From the NCBI RefSeq assembly GCF_900116205.1, contig NZ_FOZS01000004.1:372001-436000 (forward strand): DNA of 64,000 bases, written 5' to 3'. The translations under genes were made by a program, and so were the position numbers. Numbering within the stretch: the stretch's first letter is position 1; every line of letters starts with the position of its first letter. The stretch is from Halostagnicola kamekurae. Its GTDB lineage: Archaea > Halobacteriota > Halobacteria > Halobacteriales > Natrialbaceae. Positions 55,919 through 64,000 of this stretch are shown in pieces. Below the pieces are notes generated by a model that was given only the letters and a program-made list of their open reading frames with translations, was not told the origin of the DNA and ran no database searches.

Positions 55919-57190
55919 CTAGTCGCTATCGAGCAAAGACAACGCGGTTCGTGAGAGCACTGAAACGCCGATCGGGAGACACTCCTCGTCGACGTCGAAC
56001 GTCGGCGTGTGATGACCGCCCGGATTGCTCGCACCGATACCGACGTACGTGGCTTTGCCGCCGTTTTCGGCGACGGTCTTCATCAGATACGTGGCGTCTT
56101 CGCTCGCATCGAGCGTCCCGCTGCGACGGGGAGACTCGACCGCCTCGAGTTCGGTCGCGCTTTCGTATACGGCATCGACCATCTCTTCGTCACAGTCTTG
56201 CCGTATCGATTGTCCGATGACTCGGACGTCCATCTCACAGCCGTGCATCTCCGCGGCGTGCTCGAGGCAATCGTACACGGATTCTTTCATATACTCCATC
56301 AGCTCGGTCGACCCGCCCCGTACTTCCGCTTTCGCGGTCGCCGAGTCGGCGATGACGTTCGCCGCGTTCTCCGATCGGATCTCGCCGATATTCACTCGAG
56401 TCGTCCCATCACCGTGGCGGGGAATCGCGTACATGTTGTTCGCCGCGGTGATCAAGGCTTGCACAGCGTTGTGGCCGTCGTGTGGTGCGGTACCGGCGTG
56501 TGCCGACGTTCCGTCGAAGGAAATGTCAAACCGGCAGAGTGCGAGCGCTTCGTCGAGTCCGGCGACGACTTCGCCGGCCGGCAGGTCGAGTCCGACGTGG
56601 GTACCCATCAGATAGTCAATATCAGAGAGATGATCGGTGTTTGCCATCGCCTTTCCACCGCCAAGGAGTTCTTCGGAAGGTTGGAAGAAAACTTTGAAAG
56701 TACCACTGAAATCGCTCTCCGAGACCTCCTTGAGAACCCCAAGTCCAATTGTTATGTGCGCATCATGGCCACAAGCGTGCATAAATCCGTCATTAGTTGA
56801 CTGGAAGTCGTTTGCGCTCGGAAAATGGCTCGCATCAGTGGATTCAGTTATCGGGAGGGCATCGATATCCACCCGGAGACCGACGCAGGGACCGTCGCCG
56901 TTGTCGACGACCGCGGCCGCGCCGGTATTGCCACCGGCTATCTTCTCGAACACGTCGGGCCGGTCGATATCGTTCCGAGCGCGCTCCAGCCACGTGGCTA
57001 ACTCCCGTTCGTCCGGAACGCCGAGTCTCTCGTTCGGGTCGATAGCGTCGGGACCAACGTGGATTTCGTCCGCACCGATTCGCTCGATCTCGTCGACGAT
57101 TTTCGCGGTCGTCCAGAACTCGCACCAGCCCGGTTCGGGGTGTTCGTGAAACGCGCGTCGCAACTCGACCAGTTCACTCGCCTCTGCCAT
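55919..57190 (-). CDS. M20 amidohydrolase (AbgA/AbgB-like)
   Basis: A 423-residue zinc amidohydrolase. Metal motifs are intact: VGLRVDIDALPI (Asp), FMHACGHDAHITIGLG (His), FKVFFQPSEELLGGGKAM (Glu) and MGTHVGLDLPAGEV (His). The FEKIAGGNTGAAAVVDNG region suits the aminobenzoyl-glutamate/aminoacyl hydrolase subgroup. It cuts N-acyl or aminobenzoyl amino acids or small peptides. It lies just downstream of DUF5058-type membrane genes and upstream of the oligopeptide transporter, suggesting it hydrolyses what they import. Confidence 0.88.
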   Translation of the reverse strand: MAEASELVELRRAFHEHPEPGWCEFWTTAKIVDEIERIGADEIHVGPDAIDPNERLGVPDERELATWLERARNDIDRPDVFEKIAGGNTGAAAVVDNGDGPCVGLRVDIDALPITESTDASHFPSANDFQSTNDGFMHACGHDAHITIGLGVLKEVSESDFSGTFKVFFQPSEELLGGGKAMANTDHLSDIDYLMGTHVGLDLPAGEVVAGLDEALALCRFDISFDGTSAHAGTAPHDGHNAVQALITAANNMYAIPRHGDGTTRVNIGEIRSENAANVIADSATAKAEVRGGSTELMEYMKESVYDCLEHAAEMHGCEMDVRVIGQSIRQDCDEEMVDAVYESATELEAVESPRRSGTLDASEDATYLMKTVAENGGKATYVGIGASNPGGHHTPTFDVDEECLPIGVSVLSRTALSLLDSD

Positions 57191-57293
57191 AGAGTAACAT
57201 GGCAATACCAACTATTTATAATTTCCCAAGGCGGCGTTACAGAAAGACGGCCGAAATCGAGTTAGACCGCAGAAAGGTGCCGGAACGGGCGTC

Positions 57294-58013
57294 TCACGAA
57301 CTCGTCTCGATCATACCGCGTTGCCACATGAGTTTCGCAGCGTAGATCGTGCCGAACACGGAGACGACGATCACGGCGTAGATCGGAAGGCCGGGGAGGA
57401 ACGCGAAGTATCCGAGATCCATCAACACCGTCATCACCAGCGCGATAGAGAAAGCGACCGCGGCTATCTTCGGGTAGTCCCGTCCGAACTGCGCGAAAAT
57501 CGCACCGAAGATCGCAGGCACCAGGTAGGACTCGAGGGCGTTCCGGACGAATTCGGGAAGCGCCTCGAACACGGGAACGAGCGCGAGGGCACCGACGGTC
57601 AATATCGTGATGTTCACGAAAATCGACCCGGCGATCGCGATGGTCGAGATGATGCTCCCGCGGGGGGTCCCCGCTTCGACATCGGCGCTCTCCTGTGCTG
57701 CAGCAGCACACGGTAAGCGGAGGTTCGAGATGTTACCCGACAGGAACGCCATGTACGTCCCGGGAATACCGAGAACCGGATAGTACGAGATGGGTTCAAT
57801 GAACCAGATGATCCCGAACGTGGTCGCGACGGACACGAATCCGCCGACTATCGCCCCCGTCGGCGGGATAATCTCGAACACGGCGAGCAAGACGAGCGCC
57901 GGCCCGAACGAAAAGGCGACGGCGAGCAGACTCGTTATTCGCCCCCATTTGTTGATATATGGGATGAAATCCGATTCGTAGACGCTCTCACCTGAACCCG
58001 ACGGTGGCGACAT
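57294..58013 (-). CDS. membrane protein, partner of DUF5058 protein
   Basis: A 239-residue protein with about six helices. The signature YYPVLGIPGTYMAFLSGNISNLRLPCAAAAQ (about residues 82-112) is conserved in a family that I recall beside DUF5058 and M20 genes in bacteria. Its ATG is only 2 nt after the stop of the DUF5058 gene, so the two are surely co-transcribed. Together they look like a two-component transporter. The exact function is unproven. An earlier start at 58106 runs inside the DUF5058 gene and is rejected. Confidence 0.75.
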   Translation of the reverse strand: MSPPSGSGESVYESDFIPYINKWGRITSLLAVAFSFGPALVLLAVFEIIPPTGAIVGGFVSVATTFGIIWFIEPISYYPVLGIPGTYMAFLSGNISNLRLPCAAAAQESADVEAGTPRGSIISTIAIAGSIFVNITILTVGALALVPVFEALPEFVRNALESYLVPAIFGAIFAQFGRDYPKIAAVAFSIALVMTVLMDLGYFAFLPGLPIYAVIVVSVFGTIYAAKLMWQRGMIETSS

Positions 58014-58015
58014 CG

Positions 58016-58765
58016 TCACCACCCCCCTCCGGCGACCATGTGAACACCTATTCCGACGACGAGGCCGACCGCCATCGACGTCCCCAGCGCCCATTCTCTG
58101 ATCCACTGAACGTCGTTCTCATCAGCTATCTTCAATAGCGACAGCATGACTAACCCTCCGATCGCAAGGGATCCCGTTTCGGGAGCCCCGGCCGTGACTT
58201 CCCCGGAGACGAAATACGCGAACGCCCCGAGCATCGCGCCGGAGGTGACGATCGGGAGCAGTTTCTCCCGCCCGCCGACGATTTTCTGTCTCGCCTTCTC
58301 CATGTGCGGCGTCCCGACAGCCGCGACGATCAACCACCCGATACCGCCGAGGGTCATCGTCCAGACTGCAGTCGCGAACGCTCTCTCGGTAATTCCCTCG
58401 TCGCCAAACCCGAATCCGAGCTGGGAAACCCCCAGTTCCGCGGCCGGGAGTTCGAAGGCGACGGATCCGATGACGGACAGTCGCATCCAGGCAACTGGCC
58501 CGCCGACGACCGCGATAAGTGCGAGCATCGCCGCGAGCACTGCTATTGCAGGGCCGACCGCCGAAATGACCCCAGTTTTCAGCCCGGTTTTGAGCTGCTC
58601 GTCAGATAACCCCATCTTTTTCCCGTTTTTCCACGACCGTCGAAGGAACAGCCCCGCTTGCACTAACACCATCGAGACCACTGGAATCGCCGAGATCCAG
58701 AGCCAGTTGCTGTTGGCCACATCCATGTAAGCCGGTGCCGCGGCTGTGTTGAGATACCATCCCAT
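58016..58765 (-). CDS. DUF5058 family membrane protein
   Basis: A 249-residue polytopic protein with about six helices. The conserved core VISAVGPAIAVLAAMLALIAVVGGPVAWMRLSVIGSVAFELPAAELG and TAVWTMTLGGIGWLIV match DUF5058. ATG 58765 (MGWYLNTAAAPAYMDV) is chosen. It heads the minus-strand group with its partner and the M20 hydrolase, so a role in uptake of the hydrolase substrate or its products is inferred. Confidence 0.82.
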   Translation of the reverse strand: MGWYLNTAAAPAYMDVANSNWLWISAIPVVSMVLVQAGLFLRRSWKNGKKMGLSDEQLKTGLKTGVISAVGPAIAVLAAMLALIAVVGGPVAWMRLSVIGSVAFELPAAELGVSQLGFGFGDEGITERAFATAVWTMTLGGIGWLIVAAVGTPHMEKARQKIVGGREKLLPIVTSGAMLGAFAYFVSGEVTAGAPETGSLAIGGLVMLSLLKIADENDVQWIREWALGTSMAVGLVVGIGVHMVAGGGW

Positions 58766-58921
58766 GGTAATCAATAGCTACTACCGAGAACATATATATC
58801 TGATGTATACAGAACGCGAATACGAACTGAGTTATCCGCTTGACCGTATTGAGAAGGCAGATGGTCAAAACCAGCGGAACCGGCACAACGGAGTACGATT
58901 TCGCGAATCGGAACGTTAAAT

Positions 58922-59599
58922 ATGTCGAGTCCGCAGTGTGCAGTCATCATGGGAGGACTACTCGAGCAACTGCTCGGCGACCCGTTTACCGTGATGAACG
59001 CCGTCGGGCTGATCGCGTTCGCTCTCGTGGGCGCAACGAAAGCGATCCGCGAGCGATTCGATATCTTCGGCGTTACCGTCGTGGGGCTCGCAACAGCCTT
59101 CGCAGGTGGGGCGACCCGGGACATTTTGGTCGACCGAGTCCCCCTTGCGCTTCGTTCGCTGGGGGAGGTTAGTCTCGGTGTGTTCGGTGTCGCCCTCGCG
59201 ATCGGGCTCAGTATGGCCCTCGAGTCGCCCGACGATCACCCCTTTACCGTAGTGGCGGACGCGGTCGGACTCGCCGCGTTTACCACCGCCGGGGCCATCG
59301 TCGCGGCGGACAGCGGCCTGCCGGGTTTCGGAGTGGTCGTCATCGCGACCATCAACGCCGTCGGCGGGGGTGCGATTGCAGATATCCTGTTGGACCGAAC
59401 GCCGTTTATCATGATCGACGACTTCTACGCGAGCTGTGCGGTACTCGGCGGAACGACCTACTGGCTACTCGATACCGCAGGGATTGGTGGCGGAGCAGCG
59501 GCGCTGTGTGCCACAGTCACCGTCGGAACGAGGCTGGCCGCCGTCTACTGTCAGTGGGCGCTTCCGACCCCCCACAACGGTAACGAACAGTTCGAGTAA
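58922..59599 (+). CDS. TRIC cation channel family protein
   Basis: A 225-residue membrane protein with the two-fold repeat of TRIC (UPF0126) proteins: GLIAFALVGATKAI ... FGVTVVGLATAFAGGATRDILV and GLAAFTTAGAIVAA ... FGVVVIATINAVGGGAIADILLD. Prokaryotic homologues form trimeric monovalent-cation channels. ATG 58949 (MGGLLEQLLGD) is an alternative start nine residues in. Divergent from the DUF5058 gene. Confidence 0.9.
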   Translation: MSSPQCAVIMGGLLEQLLGDPFTVMNAVGLIAFALVGATKAIRERFDIFGVTVVGLATAFAGGATRDILVDRVPLALRSLGEVSLGVFGVALAIGLSMALESPDDHPFTVVADAVGLAAFTTAGAIVAADSGLPGFGVVVIATINAVGGGAIADILLDRTPFIMIDDFYASCAVLGGTTYWLLDTAGIGGGAAALCATVTVGTRLAAVYCQWALPTPHNGNEQFE

Positions 59600-59718
59600 C
59601 GGTTCGCGACGAACTCGAGTCGGAGAGAAACTCAGATACTGGACTCCGCCGACCGTGTCCCGCTGGTTTCCCGGAAGGTTCGAGGCGACAAGTGACGATG
59701 GTGATCGGGCGAACCGCG

Positions 59719-61149
59719 TTACTCCGTGTCCGAGAGCGCGTGCCAGGACAGGCGCGGCGTCCGTGCGGCACTCGTCTGATCGATGTACCGCGCGCTGGTT
59801 CGCTCGGGTGCGGATTCGAGTGCGTCCTCGTCGTCGGCGACGGCGTCGAACGCGGCGGCGAGCCGATCGAGCGATCGCTTGCTCTCGGCCTCGGTCGGCT
59901 CGGTCATCAGCGCTTCCGGAACGATCTCCGGCCACTTCGTCGTCGGCGGGTGGACGCCGAAATCGAGCATGCACTTTGCGAAGTCGGCGGCGTCGAGGTC
60001 GCCGGCGCTCGCGACGAACTCGTGATGGAAGGGGCCGAAGGGCACCTCGAGGTCGATCTGGCTGGCGAGGTAGTTCGCATTGAGCACCGCCTTCGCGCTC
60101 GCGTCCTCGAGACCCTCGTCACCGAGCCGGCGGATGTACGCGTGGGTCTTGAGCAGCACCAGCCAGTTGCCCATCGCGCCGTGGACCTTGCCGATCGACT
60201 CCGACGGCTCGAACAGTTCGTAGCCGTCCGAACCCTGACGGACCTGCGGAGACGGCAGGAACGGCGCGAGCTCCTCGGTGACGCCGATCGGACCAGCGCC
60301 CGGTCCACCGCCGCCGTGGGGCGTCGCGAACGTCTTGTGGACGTTGTAGTGCATGATGTCGAAGCCCATGTCGCCCGGTCGCGCGTGCCCGAGCAGCGCG
60401 TTCAGGTTCGCGCCGTCGTAGTACAGCAGACCGCCGGCGTCGTGAACGATGTCGGCGATCTCCTCGATATCGCGCTCGAACAGCCCGAGCGTGTTCGGGT
60501 TCGTCAGCATCAACGCGGCGGTTTCGCTACCGACGGCGCTCGAGAGCGCCTCGAGGTCGACCCGACCGTCGTCGGTGGCCGGTAACTCGACGACGTCGTA
60601 GCCCGCCATCGCGGCGCTGGCGAAGTTCGTCCCGTGCGCGCTCGCCGGCACGATGACCTCGGTTCGCTCGTCGCCCTCGCCGTTTCGCTCGTGGTAGGCC
60701 GCGGCGACGAGAATGCCCGTGAACTCGCCGGCTGCTCCCGCCGGCGGCTGGAGCGTCACCGCGTCCATCCCGCCGATGCGCCCGAGATAGTCCTGGAGTT
60801 CGGCGTAGAGCTGGAGCGTCCCCTGAACGCTCTCCTCGAGGCGGTCCGGATGGACGGCTGCCGACGCCCGCGCCGCGATGTCCTCGGTGAACTTCGGGTT
60901 GTACTTCATGGTGCAGGAACCGAGCGGGTAGGGACCGCTGTCGATCCCGTAGTTCATCTGCGAGAGGCGCGTGTAGTGGCGCGCGGCTTCGGGTTCCGAA
61001 AGCGCCGGCAGGGATATCGAGTCTCTGGTGAGGTCCTCGGGCAACCCGTCGTACTCGACGTCGACCGTCGTCCGATCCTTCTCGGCGAGTAACGGCTCGT
61101 ACCCGTCCGATTCCGGATCGTTCCAGACGGCCTGCTGATGGCCGGCCAT
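59719..61149 (-). CDS. gcvPB: glycine dehydrogenase (decarboxylating) subunit 2
   Basis: A 476-residue P-protein subunit. YDGANLNALLGHARPGDMGFDIMHYNVHKTFATPHGGGGPGAG bears the PLP Lys in NVHKTF and the Gly-rich loop. PLGSCTMKYNPK near the start is also conserved. With GcvPA it decarboxylates glycine and loads the aminomethyl group on lipoyl-GcvH. Its start overlaps the gcvPA stop by one base. It is the last gene of the operon. Confidence 0.97.
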   Translation of the reverse strand: MAGHQQAVWNDPESDGYEPLLAEKDRTTVDVEYDGLPEDLTRDSISLPALSEPEAARHYTRLSQMNYGIDSGPYPLGSCTMKYNPKFTEDIAARASAAVHPDRLEESVQGTLQLYAELQDYLGRIGGMDAVTLQPPAGAAGEFTGILVAAAYHERNGEGDERTEVIVPASAHGTNFASAAMAGYDVVELPATDDGRVDLEALSSAVGSETAALMLTNPNTLGLFERDIEEIADIVHDAGGLLYYDGANLNALLGHARPGDMGFDIMHYNVHKTFATPHGGGGPGAGPIGVTEELAPFLPSPQVRQGSDGYELFEPSESIGKVHGAMGNWLVLLKTHAYIRRLGDEGLEDASAKAVLNANYLASQIDLEVPFGPFHHEFVASAGDLDAADFAKCMLDFGVHPPTTKWPEIVPEALMTEPTEAESKRSLDRLAAAFDAVADDEDALESAPERTSARYIDQTSAARTPRLSWHALSDTE

Positions 61150-62510
61150 CAGTCGAGCACCTCCGCTATCGCGACCACAAACGCATCGATCTCGCGCTCG
61201 TTCGCGTCGGTCACGCAGATCTGGACCGTCTCCTCGTCGACGGCGTGGACAGCGAAGCCTTCCGCGTAGAGGTCCGAAACGAACTCCGAAGCGGGCGGTT
61301 CGACGGTCGCCCTGAACTCGCGGAAGTTGTGGTACTCGGCGGCCGAGGCCTCGATGCCGTCAATCGCATCGATCTGAGCTGCGAGACGCTGCGGGAGTCG
61401 ATGACAGGATTTCGCGAGTTCGACGAGTCCGTCTGGACCGAGCAGCGTCGCGTGAATCGCGGCTCGCAGCGCGACCCACGCCTGGTTGGTACAGATGTTC
61501 GACGTCGCTCGCTCTCGGCGAATGTGTTGTTCTCGAGTCTGGAGCGTCAGCGTGTACGCCCGCTGGCCACGATCGTCCTCGCTGGCGCCGACGAGACGGC
61601 CCGGAACCTGCCGGAGATACTCCTCGCGGCAGGCGAACAGGCCGAGTCCCATTCCGTAGGCCGAACCCAGCCCGAGGGTGCTCGCGTCGCCGACCACGAC
61701 GTCGGCACCGACCGACGCCGGCGTCTGCAACAGCGACAGCGCGACCGGGTCTGAGCCGAGGCAAAACAACACCTCGCTGTCAGCGAGGTGGGTCCCGACC
61801 TCCTCGAGAGCGGGCTGGATTCGACCGCTCGTCGTCGGGTTTTCGACGTACGCGAACGCGACGTCGTCGTCGACGGCGGCGGCGATCTCGTCGGGATCGA
61901 CCACACCACCGTCGGTCGGATACTCCGCGACGACGAGGTCGGCCCCGGAAACGTAGTTTTCGAGGACTGCCCGTCGCTCGTCGAGGAGCGTATCGGGGAC
62001 GAGTACACGATCACCCGTAACGGCCCTGACGCGCTGGGACAGCGTGGCCGCCTCGCCCAGCGCGGTGGCGGCGTCGTACATCGAGCAGTTCGCGACCTCG
62101 AGACCGGTCAGTTCCACGAGCAGCGACTGGTACTCGAACAGCGCCTGCAGGAATCCCTGCGTGATCTCGGGCTGGTACTGCGTGTAGGAGGTCAGAAACT
62201 CCGAGCGATCGGCCAGGTGGTCGACGAGCGACGGGACGTAGTGATCGTAGTGGCCGCGCCCGAGGAACTCGGTTACGGAGTCGTTTCGGTCGAGGATCTC
62301 CGTCAACCGCCGTCTCACGTCTCGCTCAGATGCGGCGTCGATCCCGAACGAACCGTCGAACCGCACCGATTCCGGAACGTCGAATAGGTCCTCGACCGAG
62401 TCCGCGCCCACCGCCTGAAGCATCGCATCGACGTCCGCTTCGGAGTGGGGTGCGAACGGCGTTCCGGACCGACTCGTCGCCGTCGATAGCGTCGTCTCGT
62501 GCTGACTCAT
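61149..62510 (-). CDS. gcvPA: glycine dehydrogenase (decarboxylating) subunit 1
   Basis: A 453-residue subunit. [69 protein letters not shown] is the diagnostic N-terminal segment of GcvPA. It forms the heterodimer with GcvPB as in many archaea and Gram-positive bacteria, unlike the single-chain P-protein of enterobacteria. The start overlaps the gcvH stop by four bases. Confidence 0.96.
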   Translation of the reverse strand: MSQHETTLSTATSRSGTPFAPHSEADVDAMLQAVGADSVEDLFDVPESVRFDGSFGIDAASERDVRRRLTEILDRNDSVTEFLGRGHYDHYVPSLVDHLADRSEFLTSYTQYQPEITQGFLQALFEYQSLLVELTGLEVANCSMYDAATALGEAATLSQRVRAVTGDRVLVPDTLLDERRAVLENYVSGADLVVAEYPTDGGVVDPDEIAAAVDDDVAFAYVENPTTSGRIQPALEEVGTHLADSEVLFCLGSDPVALSLLQTPASVGADVVVGDASTLGLGSAYGMGLGLFACREEYLRQVPGRLVGASEDDRGQRAYTLTLQTREQHIRRERATSNICTNQAWVALRAAIHATLLGPDGLVELAKSCHRLPQRLAAQIDAIDGIEASAAEYHNFREFRATVEPPASEFVSDLYAEGFAVHAVDEETVQICVTDANEREIDAFVVAIAEVLD

Positions 62511-62884
62511 TTGATCTGGTCCTCGTACTCGTCCGGGCCGAGAAGGTCATCGAGCGAGTCGTCCGTCTCGAGTTCGATCATCCACCCCTCGCCGTACGGG
62601 TCCTCGTTGACGAGTTCGGGGCGATCGAGTATCGTCTCGTTGACCGCGGCGATCGTTCCCGAGACGGGCGCGTAAACGTCCGAGATCGCTTTGATGCTCT
62701 CTACGACCCCGAACTCCGTCCCTTCCTCTAGTGTCTCGCCGGCGGCGGGAAGTTCGACGAAGACAATGTCACCCAGTTCGTCCTGTGCGAAGTCGGTGAT
62801 GCCCACTCGAACGACGTCGTCCCGTCGCAGTATCCATTCGTGCGATTCCGCGTACCGCCGTTGTGCTGGTATGTCGAATTCCAT
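62507..62884 (-). CDS. gcvH: glycine cleavage system H protein
   Basis: A 125-residue lipoyl carrier. [20 protein letters not shown] carries the lipoylated Lys (ESIKA), and the chain has the usual [16 protein letters not shown] start and [13 protein letters not shown] end. It shuttles the aminomethyl group between the P and T proteins. It lies 3 bp after gcvT, in one operon. Confidence 0.97.
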   Translation of the reverse strand: MEFDIPAQRRYAESHEWILRRDDVVRVGITDFAQDELGDIVFVELPAAGETLEEGTEFGVVESIKAISDVYAPVSGTIAAVNETILDRPELVNEDPYGEGWMIELETDDSLDDLLGPDEYEDQIK

Positions 62885-62887
62885 CGG

Positions 62888-63988
62888 TTACGTGTCTCCC
62901 TCCTGGGTCCCCAGAAATCGTTGATCGACGATCGTTGCATCCACCACGTTGTCGCGAACCTCGACTCCGACCTCGGTCCCCTCGTCCGCATACGCCGCGT
63001 CGACGTAGCCGAGCGCGATGGGAACGCCGAGCGTCGGACTCATCGTGCCGCTGGTCACGGCACCGATCTCCGCCCCGTCGGCGACGATCGAGTAGCCGGC
63101 GCGCGCGATCGCCCGCTCGTCCACTCTGAGTCCGACGAGGCGCTCGTCGACGCCCGCGGCCTCGAGTTCCCGAAGCGCGTCCGCGCCGACGAACGGCGTC
63201 GAGAAGTCGACGACGAACTCCAGCCCGGCCTCGAGCGGCGTTCGCGGCTCGTCTTCGGGGTCGAAATCCTCGCCGGAAAGGAGGAGACCGGCTTCCAGTC
63301 GGAGCGTGTCTCGAGCGCCCAGACCGCACCGCTGGATATCCTCGAACGCGCCCCAGACGGACTCGGCGTCGGTCGCCGGAAACACGATCTCGACGCCGTC
63401 CTCACCGGTATACCCGGTTCTGGCGACGAGACAGTCGACACCCTCGATCGCGACGCGGCGCGCGCAAAATCGACCGAGATCCGACACCGAATCGCTCGCG
63501 ACCGAGGAGACCGCGTCGACCGCTTCGGGGCCCTGTATCGCGATCATTGCGGTTTCGTCGGTTACGTTCTCGACGGTGGCGTCGAGGCCCTCGTCCGCCC
63601 CAAAGCGGCGCCATCTGTTCGCCAGTTGCTCGTCGTGACCGGCGTTCGGGACGAAGAGGTAGTCCTCCCGTTCCGGACGGCGGTAGACGACCGTATCGTC
63701 CAGTAGGATGCCGTTCTCGTCGAGGACACAGGAGTACTGGGCGTCTCCTGGTTCCAGTTCGTCGACGGCGTTCGTCGTGAGCCGATCCATCAGTTCCGTC
63801 GCGTCGGGCCCCCGAACGACGACTTCGCCCATGTGACTCACGTCGAAGCGGCCGGCCGTTTCCCTAACTGCCGTATGCTCCGTACGTATCGAATCGAACG
63901 TAACGGGCATCTCCCACCCACCGAAGTCGGTGAAGTCCGCGTCGGCAGCACGATGGGCCGAGTATAAAGGTGGCTTCTGTAACGTCAC
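62888..63988 (-). CDS. gcvT: glycine cleavage system aminomethyltransferase (T protein)
   Basis: A 366-residue T protein. YSAHRAADADFTDFGGWEMPVTFDSI at the start, FDVSHMGEVVVRGPDATELM and the later TGYTGEDGVEIVFP are typical, with the folate-binding residues in the C-terminal part (RPGLE-like LEAGLLLSGEDFDP). It releases methylene-tetrahydrofolate and ammonia. It is the first gene of the gcvT-H-PA-PB operon; its promoter lies outside the window, as only 12 bp precede the start. Confidence 0.97.
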   Translation of the reverse strand: MTLQKPPLYSAHRAADADFTDFGGWEMPVTFDSIRTEHTAVRETAGRFDVSHMGEVVVRGPDATELMDRLTTNAVDELEPGDAQYSCVLDENGILLDDTVVYRRPEREDYLFVPNAGHDEQLANRWRRFGADEGLDATVENVTDETAMIAIQGPEAVDAVSSVASDSVSDLGRFCARRVAIEGVDCLVARTGYTGEDGVEIVFPATDAESVWGAFEDIQRCGLGARDTLRLEAGLLLSGEDFDPEDEPRTPLEAGLEFVVDFSTPFVGADALRELEAAGVDERLVGLRVDERAIARAGYSIVADGAEIGAVTSGTMSPTLGVPIALGYVDAAYADEGTEVGVEVRDNVVDATIVDQRFLGTQEGDT

Positions 63989-64000
63989 ACTGGAACCATC

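Noticed and set aside
58016-58106. An upstream start for the DUF5058 partner inside the DUF5058 gene
   Set aside because: The extra 31 residues are Arg/Gly-rich shadow sequence. ATG 58013 gives a normal start 2 bp after the upstream stop.

Overview
The window is GC-rich chromosomal DNA from a haloarchaeon, probably of the Natrialbaceae/Natrinema-Haloterrigena kind (the clade is inferred). The basis is the very acidic proteome, archaeal basal transcription factors (TFB and TBP), a replication protein A operon with its associated protein and phosphoesterase, twin-arginine signals on exported proteins, TATA-type promoters and frequent near-leaderless starts. Gene density is high. There is no rRNA gene, convincing tRNA gene, CRISPR array or intact insertion sequence.

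Region by region: 1-16.7 kb is a surface-glycan or exopolysaccharide locus. It holds a Gfo/Idh/MocA oxidoreductase (cut by the window edge), a polysaccharide deacetylase, a type I phosphodiesterase, a QueC-like PP-loop ATPase, a large membrane protein, a CaiB-type CoA-transferase, a FemAB/GNAT-like acyltransferase, two Tat-exported beta-helix proteins, a Wzx-type flippase and a GT4 glycosyltransferase. From 17 to 22 kb lie a membrane-anchored winged-helix regulator, TFB, TBP, a MaoC-like hydratase, two families of short tandem repeats and a small protein that shares a module with the second beta-helix protein. From 22 to 38 kb is a mixed housekeeping and stress region: aminotransferase, arylsulfotransferase-like protein, Mn catalase, universal stress protein, DUF502 protein, TetR regulator, BASS transporter, XPB-like helicase, DapA-family aldolase, CBS protein, PfpI/DJ-1 protein and ArsC-like phosphatase. 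It contains two gene remnants, a cytochrome P450 N-terminus and a probable glycoside hydrolase with an in-frame stop.

The most unusual stretch is 38.4-40.9 kb. An AT-richer noncoding segment with eight copies of AATAGGT/ACCTATT, two of them forming a perfect 18-bp palindrome, lies directly upstream of a ParA-type ATPase. ParA is translationally coupled to a small acidic partner. This has the layout of a DNA partition cassette with a non-canonical partner and centromere.

From 41 to 45 kb is the rpa1-rpap1-rpe operon, divergent from a Zn/Cd P-type ATPase. From 48.4 to 58.8 kb nearly everything runs on the minus strand: a DUF5058 membrane protein and partner, an M20 amidohydrolase, a membrane protein, a Bat-type regulator and an oligopeptide ABC transporter with a fused two-domain ATPase and a 61-residue ORF coupled on both sides. 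This looks like an uptake-and-hydrolysis module for peptides or N-acyl amino acids. The window ends with a TRIC-type channel and the complete glycine cleavage operon gcvT-gcvH-gcvPA-gcvPB.
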